Shown here piece after piece: positions 32,839 to 45,023 of a stretch of DNA of 64,000 nucleotides. The stretch covers positions 5,347,001 to 5,411,000 of the forward strand of contig CM033403.1 of NCBI GenBank assembly GCA_019426215.1. Direction: 5' to 3'. A model generated the notes under the pieces. The model did not search any database and was not told the DNA's origin. It saw only the letters and a list, made by a program, of their open reading frames with translations. This DNA is from Buddleja alternifolia (Eukaryota > Streptophyta > Magnoliopsida > Lamiales > Scrophulariaceae). The translations under genes were made by a program, and so were the position numbers. The first letter of the stretch is position 1. Every line of letters starts with the position of its first letter.

Positions 32839-34511
32839 TGATAAGAGGCATTTTTACGTGTTTTTAAGCCCATGGGACTTATGCTATGGATTCATTTATT
32901 GACTAAATCATGCCACATTTGCGTTTAATCGTGGTGTTAAGTGATTACAGGTGATAAATGAGAACATACGAAGAAACGAGGCGAAAAATGACGTAATTAA
33001 ACAAGTTCAGGCCAATTTGCTTCTGTCGTCCACGCCCAAGCGCCCCTCCAACCACGCCCAGGCACCGGACAAGATGCAAATAACATCAACATTCTGCTTT
33101 CCGCGCCTAGGCGCCGTTCTGTCCACGCCTGGGCGCCGTATCTGCATTTGTTTCCACGGTTGAGCGCTATTTTCTTATGTTTAGAGACGGAATTGGATAA
33201 AGTTTCCTTCTACAAAGTTGTAGAACTATGTGTTAGCTTCAAATGAGGACTTCAATCATCCAAATCGGAGTTTTGTGGAGAGAGTTATGAAGGAAATACA
33301 ATTACTGCACCAGACAGAGGCAAATACTCCCAACATTCTGCTGACGGAGCCCGAGCGCCATAATTCCCGCGCCTAGGCGTGGCCACATCCGAGATTTGAT
33401 TCCTTTCAGCCAAAAGTTCAATATTTGATGGGGGAATGGAATATTTAAAGACAAGATGTCAGCCCATGTGTTGAGAACATGCTTGATGGGAAGAGGAATT
33501 GTTTATTGCATGCTTGATGGGGTTGGGAGTTTAAAAAGGGGTAAAGAAGGCCAAGAGAGACACACCCCATTGGGGGGGGAACCCCTCACAACACACACTT
33601 GACAGGGGGGGGCGAAAATCTGCTTCATTGATCATCATTCTTCATCATTCTTAGAAGGCAAGAGGAGGAGAAGAGCTAAGGATTGAAGCTCCACTTGAGG
33701 ATCCATCACCATTCAACCTTTGAGGGAGTTTGTTCATTGTTTATTGCATTTTTGTGTTTACACTTATGTATATGAACATGTTGAATTCTTCTATGTTGAT
33801 GGTTATGAGCTAAACTTGTAGAACTTAGGCCATGTGAAGGCCAATTTATGAATCAATATATGTGAAGTGAATTTTCGTATTAATTCTCATAATGCTTTGT
33901 GTGTTGATTTTGAGCTTTTATCACAATCATGTGCTTGATCACCATATGCTTGCTATCTTGCCTAGTCTAGTCGTTCGAGAGAAGATAGATTAGGGTTCAA
34001 TGGAATCAACTCATCATCCGAAACTAATGAGGAATTGCCCTAGACATAGGTAAAGATTTTCGGGTGCGGTTAGCCGGATTTATCCGGGAAACTCTAGAAC
34101 GTTAATGCGTGGCTATTGATTAGATTCTCGGATAGACATATTTAGAGAACCATCAATTAATCATAGGATTATTATGTGCCGAGACATCGGGTAATAATTA
34201 TCTAAGGAATTTCCACCAAAGCAATAAGAGTCTAATAATTCGAAGAGTAGCTCATCTATATTGACGAGTAGATTCGGTTGTAGCATGTGCCTTAGTCATT
34301 TTATCATACGTGAAGATTTAATCTATAGTTTGTTTCTCTTTGGTTCTTCACTTGCTTACTCGTTTTATTGCAATTTACTTTTGTCCATTTTCATTAATCA
34401 TAAATTAAAATACCAAGTCTCCGTGGTTCGACAACCCGGACTTTTAGTCCACTTATTACTACACACGACTAGTGCACTTGCTATCATAGCACGTTAGCTT
34501 TTAGCGTGTCA
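32839..34511 (+). repeat. 5' LTR of the LARD-like element
   Basis: 1673 bp. Contains repeated CGCCTAGGCG/CGCCTGGGCG palindromic words near 33040-33140 and 33360-33380, and two G runs near 33570 and 33605. Confidence 0.93.
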
Positions 34512-34517
34512 AGTTTT

Positions 34518-34534
34518 TGGCGCCGTTGCCGGGG
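34518..34534 (+). other. Primer-binding site of the LARD-like element
   Basis: TGGCGCCGTTGCCGGGG shortly after the LTR, the site typical of Athila-group gypsy elements. The minus-strand Athila-like host carries the same motif at 41189-41204. Confidence 0.9.
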
Positions 34535-36175
34535 ACTTGTTCATTTTAGTTTTTGATTTTCGTTTTCTTTTCTTTTTCTTTTCGTTTTTGTTATGATTTG
34601 CTTTGTTTCTTTACCTTTTGTTCAAGCATGCACTTTTGGCATGCTTCTCTTTGAGTCTTGATGGTTTTGTATTGTGAGTTCATTACATGTAGTCGCTGCG
34701 GTTTGCCTTGGAAAATCTGCCGTTGCGGATTTGAGCTTAGAATGGATTTCATGTGAATAAGGTTTGCTCCTTGGTGTAAGTACTCTTGTAAACCCTTTTG
34801 AGTATGTATGATTGAGTCAACATTGAGGCCAATGTTGAGTTTAAGTGTGGGGGGGTATATGAGTAGTGTTTATCGGTTTTATGTGTCATGTGATCTTGTT
34901 TTTAGCTCAAGTTTGGGGGAATCGTTGCTATTGCATGTGTTTTGTACTAATTTTTGAGAAAAATCAAGCATAAAATTTTGTTCTAGAATGTTAGCTTGTC
35001 AATTGGTGCAATTAGACTTGAGAACTCGAGACAATGGCATGATATCTTGTATATTTCTATGAATGGTCTAAAATGTAAAAGTACACATCTTGGTTATTCT
35101 CATTTTAACCTTAGTTGAGAATCAATCTTCCTTAGATGATACACGTGCACACAAGTCAATGGTAGAGGGATTGAAAAGGGCTTTCCATCTCGAGACATGT
35201 GAGGAGCACCCCCGGATATATTAACCTAGATTTTTTCTCATATTGTTTTGAGATGATTAGTTGCTTATGTGTTCATAATTGTGTTCAATGAATAAATGAT
35301 TGAGATGAGATTGGTATGACCTTGAAAATTCGGTCAGGCCAACGAGTATTGCAGGTCACCAAAGCACCATTGCCTATATACTATACTTGTTGTGCTAATT
35401 TGAGCTTTGCTCAAGCCAATCGGGAATTAGTTGAATAAAAGACCTCGTTCTATTTCGTGGCCTTTGCCACTCGGGTGATTAAGTTCGTAGGAGTGTCTTA
35501 ACACTTAGCACCCTAAAACCCTCTAGTTTGGGAGTTGTTGACCCAAAGCCCGTTACATGGGTGGCAAAGAAGACCTAAGGGGCTAGAACATTGCACGAGG
35601 TCATATATTGTCATGAACGAAAATCATTTACAAGCGTGTTAATGTTAAAGTAAAGTGAATTTGGAAATGAGCACAATTTAACCTTAAAGTTGCCTATGAT
35701 TTGATAAACTCTATGATCTATCGAAAGTTGGTAGATATGGGAATGTTTCCGACCATGGTAGGGATGCCTTTGGATCATAATACCTTAGATATTATCCCAC
35801 TACACCCTTTGGAAATTGTTTCGATTCTAGATGTTGAATGAGCATTGTTTTCATTTGTGTACATATTATTGAGCTTTATTGTCACTTGATTCATGCCATT
35901 GCATCATAGTTCTTATATCGAGTTGTAGTGGTTGGTTTGAGCTAAACATCCTTCGATTTTGTGGGTATATCGTATGCAAACCCTCACGAGACTATAACTC
36001 GTCCTTTGAGGTAACTCAAGGGTTCAAAGGCTTGTTGCATTCGCTAAATGCAACCGTTTACTCCACGAAAGTGAGTTAGGTAGTTTTCTTTTTGTTTCTC
36101 TCTTTGATTGATGATGTTTCCTTATCTTAGAACTCTTATTGCTCGAGGACGAGCAATTGATAAGTGTGGGGATGT
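34535..36175 (+). other. Interior of the LARD-like element
   Basis: No coding potential. A second polypurine-like run (AAGTGTGGGGGGGTA) occurs near 34842, and the true tract (AAGTGTGGGGATGT) at 36162. The part from about 35340 to 36030 is homologous, inverted, to 31150-31665 of the surrounding element. Confidence 0.75.
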
Positions 36176-37860
36176 TGATAAGAGGCATTTTTACGTGTTT
36201 TTAAGCCCGTGGGACTTATGTTATGGATTCATTTATTGACTAAATCATGCCACATTTCCGTTTAATCGTGGTGTTAAGTGATTACAGGTGATAAATGAGA
36301 ACATACGAAGAAACGAGGCGAAAAACGACGTAATTAAACAAGTTCAGGCCAATTTGCTTCTGTCGTCCACGCCCAAGCGCCCCTCCAACCACGCCCAGGC
36401 GCCGGACAAGATGCAAATAACATCAACATTCTGCTTTCCGCGCCTAGGCGCCGTTCTGTCCACGCCTGGGCGCCGTATCTGCATTTGTTTCCACGGTTGA
36501 GCGCTATTTTCTTATGTTTAGAGACCGAATTGGATGAAGTTTCCTTCTACAAAGTTGTAGAACTATGTGTTAGCTTCAAATGAGGACTTGAATCATCCAA
36601 ATCGGAGTTTTTTGGAGAGAGTTATGAAGGAAATACAATTACTGCGCCAGACAGAGGCAAATACTCCCAACATTCTGCTGACGGCGCCCGAGCGCCATAA
36701 TTCCCGCGCCTAGGCGTGGCCACATCCGAGATTTGATTCCTTTCAGCCAAAAGTTCAATATTTGATGGGGGAATGGAATATTTAAAGACAAGATGTCAGC
36801 CCATGTGTTGAGAACATGCTTGATGGGAAGAGGAATTGTTTATTGCATGCTTGATGGGGTTGGGAGTTTAAAAAGGGGTAAAGAAGGCCAAGAGAGACAC
36901 ACCCCATTGGGGGGGGGGGGGAAACCCCTCACAACACACACTTGACCAGGGGGGGGGGGGCGAAAATCTGCTTCATTGATCATCATTCTTCATCATTCTT
37001 GGAAGGCAAGAGGAGGAGAAGAGCTAAGGATTGAAGCTCCACTTGAGGATCCATCACCATTCAACCTTTGAGGGAGTTTGTTCATTATTTATTGCATTTT
37101 TGTGTTTACACTTATGTATATGAACATGTTGAATTCTTCTATGTTGATGGTTATGAGCTAAACTTGTAGAACTTAGGCCATGTGAAGGCCAATTTATGAA
37201 TCAATATATGTGAAGTGAATTTTCGTATTAATTCTCATAATGCTTTGTGTGTTGATTTTGAGCTTTGATCACAATCATGTGCTTGATCACCATATGCTTG
37301 CTATCTTGCCTAGTCTAGTCGTTCGAGAGAAGATAGATTAGGGTTCAATGGAATCAACTCATCATCCGAAACTAATGAGGAATTGCCCTAGACATAGGTA
37401 AAGATTTCCGGGTGCGGTTAGCCGGATTTATCCGGGGAAACTCTAGAACGTTAATGCGTGGCTATTGATTAGATTCTCGGATAGACATATTTAGAGAACC
37501 ATCAATTAATCATAGGATTATTATGTGCTGAGACATCGGGTAATAATTATCTAAGGAATTTCCACCAAAGCAATAGGAGTCTAATAATTCGAAGAGTAGC
37601 TCATCTATATTGACGAGTAGATTCGGTTGTAGCATGTGCCTTAGTCATTTTATCATACGTGAAGATTTAATCTATAGTTTGTTTCTCTTTGGTTCTTCAC
37701 TTGCTTACTCGTTTTATTGCAATTTACTTTTGTCCATTTTCATTAATCATAAATTAAAATACCAAGTCTCCGTGGTTCGACAACCCGGACTTTTAGTCCA
37801 CTTATTACTACACACGACTAGTGCACTTGCTATCATAGCACGTTAGCTTTTAGCGTGTCA
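36176..37860 (+). repeat. 3' LTR of the LARD-like element
   Basis: 1685 bp, partner of 32839-34511. Longer mainly because of expanded G runs at about 36909 and 36949. Confidence 0.93.
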
Positions 37861-37865
37861 CGGCG

Positions 37866-38655
37866 CGGGTTGTGCGAGTCGTGCACGGTCGCGCGATTGG
37901 TTGTTAGACGGCAACGCAACCATGACGATGGCGAGCAGCGGTGGAGACGCGCCTGGCTGGAGAAGAGAAACAAGCGACAAAGAGAGAAATTGTTGGCTGA
38001 AATTGAGTGAAATTGAGAGAGAGAGATACTTGTGTTGACTGAATTGGGGATTTTGACCAAATTTTCAAAATTTGATTGATTTTTTTTTTTTTGGGAAAAA
38101 AAAAATTAGGGTGCAAAGTGCGAAAATTTTGCACAATGGTGCACAAAAACTGCACAGTTGTGCACGGTGTGTTTAATTTTGTGCGAAATTTTTGCACAAC
38201 TGTGCTGAAAAATTGCACACCTATGCACCTAAACTTTGTCCAAAGTGCGAAAATTGTGCACAATGGTGCTAAAATTAGCACAATTGTGCACTTGAACTTT
38301 GTCCAAAGTGCGAAAATTGTGCACAATGGTGCTAAAATTAGCACAATTTGCACTTGAACTTTGTCCAAAGTGCAAAAATTGTGCACAATGGTGCTAAAAT
38401 TAGCACAATTGTGCACCTGATTTACATTATATAGTAACCCATGCACCTCGTTTTTCATGTTTTTGACCTGCAATAAGAATAACTTGCATTAGTACAACAC
38501 TTGAGCACCGAAAAATAGAAAAAAAAATTCCAAACAGAAAATATTAAAAACAATAAAGCAAAAAGAAGAAAACGATAACGACAAAAACAACGAAAACTCT
38601 TGGGTTGCCTCTCAAGCAGCGCTTGTTTAAAGTCATTAGCTCGACTTAGACAAAA
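37866..38655 (-). repeat. 3' non-coding region of the Athila-like element with a 63-bp tandem repeat
   Basis: From 38232 to about 38420 a 63-bp unit (AACTTTGTCCAAAGTGC ... GTGCACAATGGTGC) is repeated three times, with a degenerate copy at 38110-38230. Each unit holds TGTGCAC-type palindromes. Similar CTGCACAACTGTGCAG words occur in this element's LTR near 42200-42230. Long ORFs on both strands here are products of the repeat, not genes. The GC-rich stretch at 37866-37990 joins the one at 32560-32838 across the insertion. Confidence 0.75.
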
Positions 38656-39366
38656 TTATTGTTGAGTTTTGGCGAGAAAAATTGCTTTCCCTCGAGGAAT
38701 ATCATTGCCCGAAAAATACAAAGCACAATTAATTCTTTTCATATCAGATATATTCCAACCTATCCCGTCTTTCTTCCATTGCAAACCACTTAACCATCGG
38801 TCCAATTCAGGTGTACATAGAGTAGAATGTACGATAACAGATAAAAATGCATTGTTGCCAAGAAGAGCGTACCTGAGATATGGAGAGAGAGGTTTAAGTT
38901 TTACCTTCGGTGTATAGGATATTTCGGGATATAACTCTGATGGATCTCGTTTACCTTGAGGAATTTCTTCTTTGATGGCCTCTCCACACACATCCACCGA
39001 ATAGCATTTTTCTTCAAAAGATGGAGATTGCATCACTTTATTTAAGTTGAACTCCACCTTCTCCTCTCCGATGTTCAATGCTAGCTTGCCAGCACGCACG
39101 TCGATGACGGTTCCTGCGGTTGCAAGAAATGGTCTTCCAAGGATGATTGGTGTTTTCGAATCTTCATCCATCTCAAGTACCATGAAGTCACATGGGATGT
39201 AGAACTTGTCCACTTTCACAAACACGTCTTCTAATATTCCCATGGGGCGCTTTATGCTCCTATCCGCCAATTGGAGTGACATCTATGTGTTTTTAATCTT
39301 TTGAAAGCCTAATTTCCTGCAAATTGAATAGGGCATTAGACTAACGCTAGCTCCTAAATCACAAAG
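38656..39366 (-). pseudogene. Athila-like protease and start of RT linker
   Basis: The minus strand shows the active-site motif DLGAS at 39346-39360 in a broken frame. A 208-codon open stretch follows (39282-38656) with MSLQLADRS, GILEDVFVKVDKFYIP, DFMVLEMDED and IILGRPFLATAG, typical of Athila protease. It continues into the linker before RT (LRYALLGNN, IGWNISDMKRI) and then ends in unrelated text. In complete elements the RT core follows here, so the coding region was deleted right at the RT start. Protease would cleave the gag-pol precursor. Confidence 0.85.
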
Positions 39367-39405
39367 TGCTTTATCAAAGTGAAATTTTTCAATAGTGCAA
39401 AGAAG

Positions 39406-41059
39406 TTAAAAACTCCCTGGATCCTTTAACTTCGGAGGAATGCTTCGTTGGATTATAGCACTGCATTCTTCATTCAAAGAGATTGTTTCCACGTCTTCCA
39501 ATTTCTTTCTATTTCTCAACAGCTCTTTGAAAAACTTCATATAGACAGGCAATTGAGCTCGAGCATCTGCGAATGGAATGTATATGTGCAACTGTCTAAA
39601 TGCTTGGAGAAATTTCTCTTGCTGTTTGTCCAACCTCTTGTGTTGCAACCTCCGGGGAAATGGAATTGGAGGAACATACGGCTTCACATATGGCTTCGAG
39701 ATAACCTTTTCCGGTTCAACCTTGTGTGAAGGTTCAAAGACTGAATTATCTTTCGTCCCAAGTTCATCTCTGTGTACAGCATGTGGCTCAAATTCTTCAA
39801 TTGTATCTTCATTTATCAGAGGCACTGCATTACACTGTCCTCTCGGATTCTCCTCTGTTTGGCTAGGCAGTGTACCCTTTGACCTCGAATTCATAGAACT
39901 TGCCAATTGTCCAACTTGTAATTCTAGATTCTTTGTTGCTCCCACTACCAGATCAATTTTTGCTTCAAGATTCTCGAACCGTTTTGCTGTTCCATTAGTG
40001 AGCTTTTCAATGGCTAATTCCCAAGCTTGTGGTTCTTGAGGTGGTGGTCCTTGCTGTTGGAAACCTGGAGGAAACTGTTGTCTAGGAGGATTTGCTTGAG
40101 CTCCTTGGTTCCCTTGACCTCCCCAAGAAAAGTTAGGGTGATTTCGCCAACCCGAATTGTAGGTGTTCGAAAATGAATTTCCTTGCTGCTTATTCTGATT
40201 GGATAGGTAATTAGCTTGCTCGATGAGTGGGCAATCAGTAGCCATGTGAGGTGCTCCACAAATATCTCAAGCTAAAGTAGGCTGAGATACTGCACTAACA
40301 TTTCCCTTGAGTCCCTCGATGTGCTTGACAAGTGTTGCAATGTTAGCATTAAGCAATGTAATGTCATCTACATTGTGCATGGCCGGTGTTTTCTTTACCA
40401 CCCGACTATCACTCGCCCACTGATAACTGTTGGATGCCATCTCGTCCATAAGAGCTAATGCATCATCCGGATTCTTTGCCATAAAACTCCCTCCTGCAGC
40501 TGCGTCGATATTCATCCGGATACTATGTGACAGACCATTGTAGAAAGTCTGCACAAGCATCCAACTAGGAATACCGTGATGTGGGCACTTTCTGAGTAGT
40601 TCTTTATACCTTTCCCATGCTTGATAGAGGGTTTCACTTTCAGTTTGCATAAATCCTATGATTGCATTCCTTAACTGAGCAGTCTTAGCTGGGGGGAAAA
40701 TACTTGGTGAGAAACGCAGTCGACAAATCAGCCCAAGTAGTGAACTTATTTGCCGGCTGATTTTTCAGCCACTCCTTAGCTCTTTTAGACAGGGAGAATG
40801 GGAAGAGTCGCAATCTTATGGCATCTTCAGTAACGCCATTCATCTTGAAAGTACTGCAGATTTCCAAAAAATTCCCCAGATGGGAATGAGGATCCTCCCT
40901 CTCAATATCTCCCTCAAAGGCAGAGTGTTGTAGCATCTGAATGATCGCCGGCTTGAACTCAAAGGTATTGGCCTGAACATTTGGTACCGCTATGCTAGAG
41001 GTTAAATTCTGATATGTTGGTGTAGCATAATCCAGGAGAGTTCTCTGCTCCTTAGCCAT
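39406..41059 (-). pseudogene. gag: Athila-like gag (three open pieces)
   Basis: Minus-strand pieces 41059-40685, 40650-40267 and 40245-39406 read in order as gag. They show the RTLLDYATPTYQNLTSSI opening, NTFEFKPAIIQMLQHSAFEG, FLEICSTFKMNGVTEDAIRLRLFPFSLSKRAKEWL (retrotrans_gag capsid fold), then ESLYQAWERYKELLRKCPHHG and FYNGL. An Asn/Gln/Pro-rich tail follows (TDCPLIEQANYLSNQ...GWRNHPNFSWGGQ). The conserved blocks are intact but two stops or frameshifts separate the pieces, so no full-length gag is made from this copy. Confidence 0.87.
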
Positions 41060-41188
41060 TCTGAAACAATAATCTCAAATATCAAAGTTCAAACAAATAA
41101 AAATCCAAAACAAAAGGAAATAAAGAAAGAAAAATGTCTAAACTAATAAGAATCAACTTTTTATTGATATTGACTATTTGTTGCCTTC

Positions 41189-41204
41189 CCCGGCAACGGC
41201 GCCA
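41189..41204 (-). other. Primer-binding site of the Athila-like element
   Basis: The minus strand reads TGGCGCCGTTGCCGGG three bases after the LTR, matching the site of the inserted LARD-like element. Confidence 0.9.
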
Positions 41205-41207
41205 ATT

Positions 41208-42532
41208 TGTTAACCGTCCATAACAACACGGAATCGAACAAATAATATAGTGAAAAGTAAGATCGTCTCCACAGGGAAGGTTATCAAGTACCAAACGAAG
41301 TTTATCCTATTATTTAGACTATCGATTATCAAAGATGTGATTTTTACACTAATTAAAAGCAAAAACTTAATAAAAGCAGAATTAATTATAAATAATTAAA
41401 ACAGAGATAATTAAAATGAATAATCAATTAACGAAAAGCCTAGGGATTAAGATTTCATCAAGGTATTTCTATGAATTATTGACTTTCAATGGATTATCAT
41501 TCTTGTTTAAATTAAAGACCCAAATTCCTTAAATACAGGAATACTCTCCCGAGATCTTCACGAGTATCCAACTAAATTAGTTAACGTCACTCCCATGATC
41601 AGAAACTAATTTAGATGAATCCATTAAGTTCTATGAATATTGTTTAACTAGTCTCATGCAAAATTACCAATATCCCTATTAAGCAATTTACACATGTCTA
41701 TTAAATCTGAACTGATAAACTAATTCACCTCCCAGTACTTCTTAATTTATCTTAAATCATGCAATTGATGATCAAGCAATTACAAGTATTAAACACTCAT
41801 TAATAGATAAACAAAACAAGAATCAAATCCATAAATCATCAATAATCCAAATTAATACGCAAGATTACATCTTAAACCCTAGAAAATAATTTAGCTATGC
41901 ATAATTAAAGAAAAACAAGAAATAAATTGCATAAACATAAAAATACTCATGTTCAACAATGGAGGATTAGAAAAAATACAACTTGAGAAGATGAAAAGCT
42001 TCCAACTCCAAGAAATCTTCTTCAAGTCTTCCTCTTTTCTTTCTCTCCAAGTTTTCTAACTCAATAATAATACTCTCTAACCTATACTATAGCCTTAAAA
42101 CATTTTTCCCTTTTTCCTTAACTTAAAAGGAGTCTTAGATACATAAAATAGGCCCAACCAAGTCATAAAATCGGCCCATGAAAATTATAAAAACCCTCAG
42201 CTGCACAACTGTGCAGAATATCTGCACAACTGTGCAGTCTGCCTGTGCAGAATTTTTTCTCTTAATATTTCTTCAACGAAACTTTCTCGTTTGGCCTCTC
42301 TATTGTATTTCTTCACGTCCTCTTGGTTAGCCATCATTATTCTCGTAAGAAATACTCCTTCAACTTTATCAAAACAATCGCTTTTTTGCCTACAAAAACA
42401 TTAAAACTACTTAGAAAACAAAATACGTAAATTATACGTAAATTAGGCTAAAAATAATGGAAAAAATTAACTACAAGGCATAATATAAAGATAAATGTGA
42501 AGTAAAACATGATGAAAATATGCAACCTAACA
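41208..42532 (-). repeat. 5' LTR of the Athila-like element (only copy)
   Basis: 1325 bp from TGTTAACCGTCC to ACCTAACA on the plus strand. AT-rich. No partner LTR is present at the left end of the element. Confidence 0.82.
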
Positions 42533-43747
42533 AGTATCGAGTTATGTGACAAATTAATATACCAATTAAAAGCTGACCCAGTTAAAGAACTAGGGAACTG
42601 TCTTAATTTGAGGTAATCTTGATCAGCTGCCTCTTAACATTGGCAGGTAAATCGAGATAAATGTTCTAACGCTGACACATTATCGTCGCCCGAAAACAAT
42701 GTAAAATCTGGAATTTTATATGTTCGTGGGACATGAAAATTTCGGTCTACCCAATCAGGGTAAGGTTTTCCTGGAATTAAACGTTGGTTTCTTCGAAAAC
42801 CCGGACCATACATTCTTTTAATAGCCAATTCGACTTGATTTTGAAAAGGGTCTTGGACTTGTTGTCCCATGTTACCCCCCATATAGACGCCCCAGCATAT
42901 GGGATTTGAAAGTTATTTGGAATGAAAGGAAAGTTTTGATTGGTTTGGAAACCTGAAAAATTTTGGTTTCCTTCATTAAAAGGGATGTTCGAAACTCCTG
43001 GGTAGTTTTGACCCTGCTATTGGTTTTGTCCCTCGGCATACTGCCCTTGAGCAAAATCGACATTTGGTTCGAAATTTCCAAAATTAAAATTCGGGGAATA
43101 TCCCGTTGGCATTTGTCCCTGACCACTTGGTGGTATAGGAAAATTAGGCCTCACGGGTTGAGAATTAAATTGATTTGAATTTACATTTTGTAAATTAGGA
43201 TGTGGAGTTTGGTTATAATTCACATTTATATTTTGTTGACTCATATTATTCTGTTCTTCGAGAGGTAAAGGATTTGAAGTCTGACCGACTTCGAATTGGC
43301 TATTTCGAGGTCGAGCCTCTCGAGGGTAACCTAATGGGATCTCATTTAGGTTATATATCTACTTTGAGTCCTTGGTTCGACTGACACTAACTGGGACATT
43401 TTTTCTATTAAAATATTATGTTTATTAATTAAGGGCTTGAGTGCCAAAACTACTTGAGCATTTATCATGTTCGAAAAAGCGTCGCATGTTTGATTAAATA
43501 TTTCACCCAATTCATTTATTAACCGGGTGACTTCTCGAGCAAGCCCATCGCTTCGGGCAGACTCTTGAGCCAGTGCTCGATACTGACCGTTAAACTCTTT
43601 TCTTTAATCTTCTCGAGCACCTGTTAAGGTCTGTTTCATAACTCCGACAAATTGTTCATACATTTTGTCCGCTCTGACCTTGTGTTTCAAAATCGATTGA
43701 GCATCTAAATCCTCACCGAAATCGTCTCTGGTTGACTCTTCTGACAT
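42533..43747 (-). pseudogene. Tat-like gypsy gag, N-terminal part (decayed)
   Basis: The minus strand from ATG 43747 (MSEESTRDDFGEDLDAQ) gives a coiled N-terminal segment, an Asn/Gln/Pro-rich part at 43244-43000, and the capsid start at 42882-42634 (FQNQVELAIKRMYGPGF, PDFTLFSGDDNVSALEHLSRF). This runs on to a FNWYINL-like motif that ends at the insertion point at 42533. The rest continues at 31040. Several stops are present. Confidence 0.75.
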
Positions 43748-43805
43748 TATTTATTATATTTTATTTTACTTTCAGAGTGATTAGGATATCGATTATAAAA
43801 AATGA

Positions 43806-43823
43806 CTCCCACTGTGGTCGCCA
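43806..43823 (-). other. Primer-binding site of the Tat-like element
   Basis: The minus strand reads TGGCGACCACAGTGGGAG, a tRNA-Arg type site used by Tat/Ogre-group gypsy elements. Confidence 0.8.
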
Positions 43824-43829
43824 AAAATT

Positions 43830-44660
43830 TGTTTCGTGATAAAACAAATACGAATGAGGTGGATCAGATTATTCATTCCGACCCCGTGATAATCTATAAT
43901 TTGAGATTATCTTTCAACCCTTGCGTTCGATACGCTATTTGGTGGCTCAAGTTTTAAACTAAATGTTGATTGTTGTCTTCGAATGCAAGAATAAGATGAA
44001 AGAAAAATTCAAGTCAAGATAAAAACTATCTATCAAATACTTAAATCTGAAAAAAGATAATTTTATACTTACATGAGAATCTTTCGATCGGATGTTTACC
44101 AATACAGGCTTTTGGAAGAGAAAATCTGCCAACTCCTTGCTACGCTAAATTACTCCTAAATTACGCTACAAACTACTTCTAAGGCTAGAACTAGTTCTAA
44201 GAAAATAAAAACGTAGAGTTGTGATTCTGATTCTGTGTTCCTTTTTCTCCTCTCCTTGGCTTGTATATATTCCTGCTTCATGAACCCACGTTCCTTGTCT
44301 TTGGGAACTGCTCACAACTGCCCTTTCAAAATCTTTTGTTTTGGCGCGTCTCCCTCTTGAGCGAAGTTCTCATTCTTTGGGCTTGTTTCCAGGTCTTCCA
44401 ATTGACTTCTTTGGGCCCGAATCCCTGTTTCATAAAGCCTAATCTTTAATGGGTTCATTTCTTTTATTTTTAAACCTATTATTTTGTACTTACTAATACT
44501 GGCCTGCTTGGGCTTTTTAATTCGAAAGCCCATTTAATTTTTAAGTGCAAACAGATATGGTAACGAACTGAGCTCAAACGAACTTTCAGAGATCAAGCTA
44601 GAGTCCAATATCGAATTGTTTGGTTCGTCTTTCACCCCTATTTCCTCATAATGTCCTATA
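43830..44660 (-). repeat. 5' LTR of the Tat-like element (outer end approximate)
   Basis: Begins TGTTTCGTGATAAAACA on the plus strand beside the primer-binding site. A TATATA box on the minus strand at about 44265-44271 could drive transcription. The outer boundary is uncertain because no second LTR is in the window. Confidence 0.6.
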
Positions 44661-45014
44661 TCACGTCCTAAAATCATTTAATATAATGCAAATTAACTAA
44701 AATTTTACTCAAGCAACTACAAGAAAAACTTACTCGCTCCTTTGATAATCTCAAAAAGGCTAAAGAATATGGTAGAATCTTCACAACTTCATTACACCAT
44801 TCAAATCAAAGTATTTCACAAAACATTTTTATATTAGAATTAAAATATATAATGCGTAACACACAGGCACTTTGCTAGTTCTTCAAAATAAAGATACACA
44901 TAAGAAACTTAAATGAGAAGACAACTATGATGTATAGACATAGACACGACACGATACAAACACAAGAAACGGCTATTCTTAAAAAATGAACGACACGACA
45001 CGACACCAACACCG
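44661..45014. other. AT-rich spacer
   Basis: No gene seen. Contains a short run of CACGACA-type repeats at about 44940-45010. Confidence 0.5.
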
Positions 45015-45023
45015 TAATTTAAT

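Larger units (their letters stand above)
32839..37860 (+). mobile_element. Non-autonomous Athila-lineage LTR element without coding capacity (LARD-like)
   Basis: A 5.0-kb plus-strand element with two LTRs (1673 and 1685 bp) starting TGATAAGAGG and ending GCGTGTCA. It is flanked by a perfect CGGCG duplication (32834-32838 and 37861-37865). The primer-binding site is at 34518-34534 (TGGCGCCGTTGCCGGGG) and the polypurine tract at 36162-36175. The 1.66-kb interior has no gag or pol text on either strand. Small ORFs in the LTRs (32951-33163, 34261-34497) recur in the second LTR and are not genes. By eye the LTRs differ at roughly 1 percent plus G-run length. It must be mobilised by enzymes of an Athila relative. 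Confidence 0.92.
31041..42532 (-). mobile_element. Athila-like Ty3/gypsy element: gag and protease kept, RT core, integrase and 3' LTR lost
   Basis: A minus-strand element inserted into the Tat-like gag. The right side keeps a full LTR (41208-42532), a primer-binding site and gag-protease. The left side ends in a polypurine tract (AAGTGTGGGG at about 31048-31057) followed by only TGTTA of the 3' LTR before target sequence resumes. Its interior 3' region is split by a plus-strand element (32839-37860). It has no RT catalytic core, RNase H or integrase. Its non-coding 3' part matches the interior of the inserted element, so both belong to one lineage. Confidence 0.85.

Noticed and set aside
32951..34497. 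Small plus-strand ORFs of 70 and 78 codons, apparently duplicated genes with 36288-37846
   Set aside because: They lie wholly inside the two LTRs of one element, so the duplication is LTR identity, not gene duplication.
36909..36960. Long G runs as functional quadruplex elements
   Set aside because: Run lengths differ between otherwise identical LTRs (33570, 33605 versus 36909, 36949), so they look like slippage or sequencing variation.
37904..38473. 189-codon minus-strand ORF and the 93-codon plus-strand ORF opposite it
   Set aside because: Both are produced by the 63-bp tandem repeat (a multiple of three keeps frames open) and show only repetitive text.
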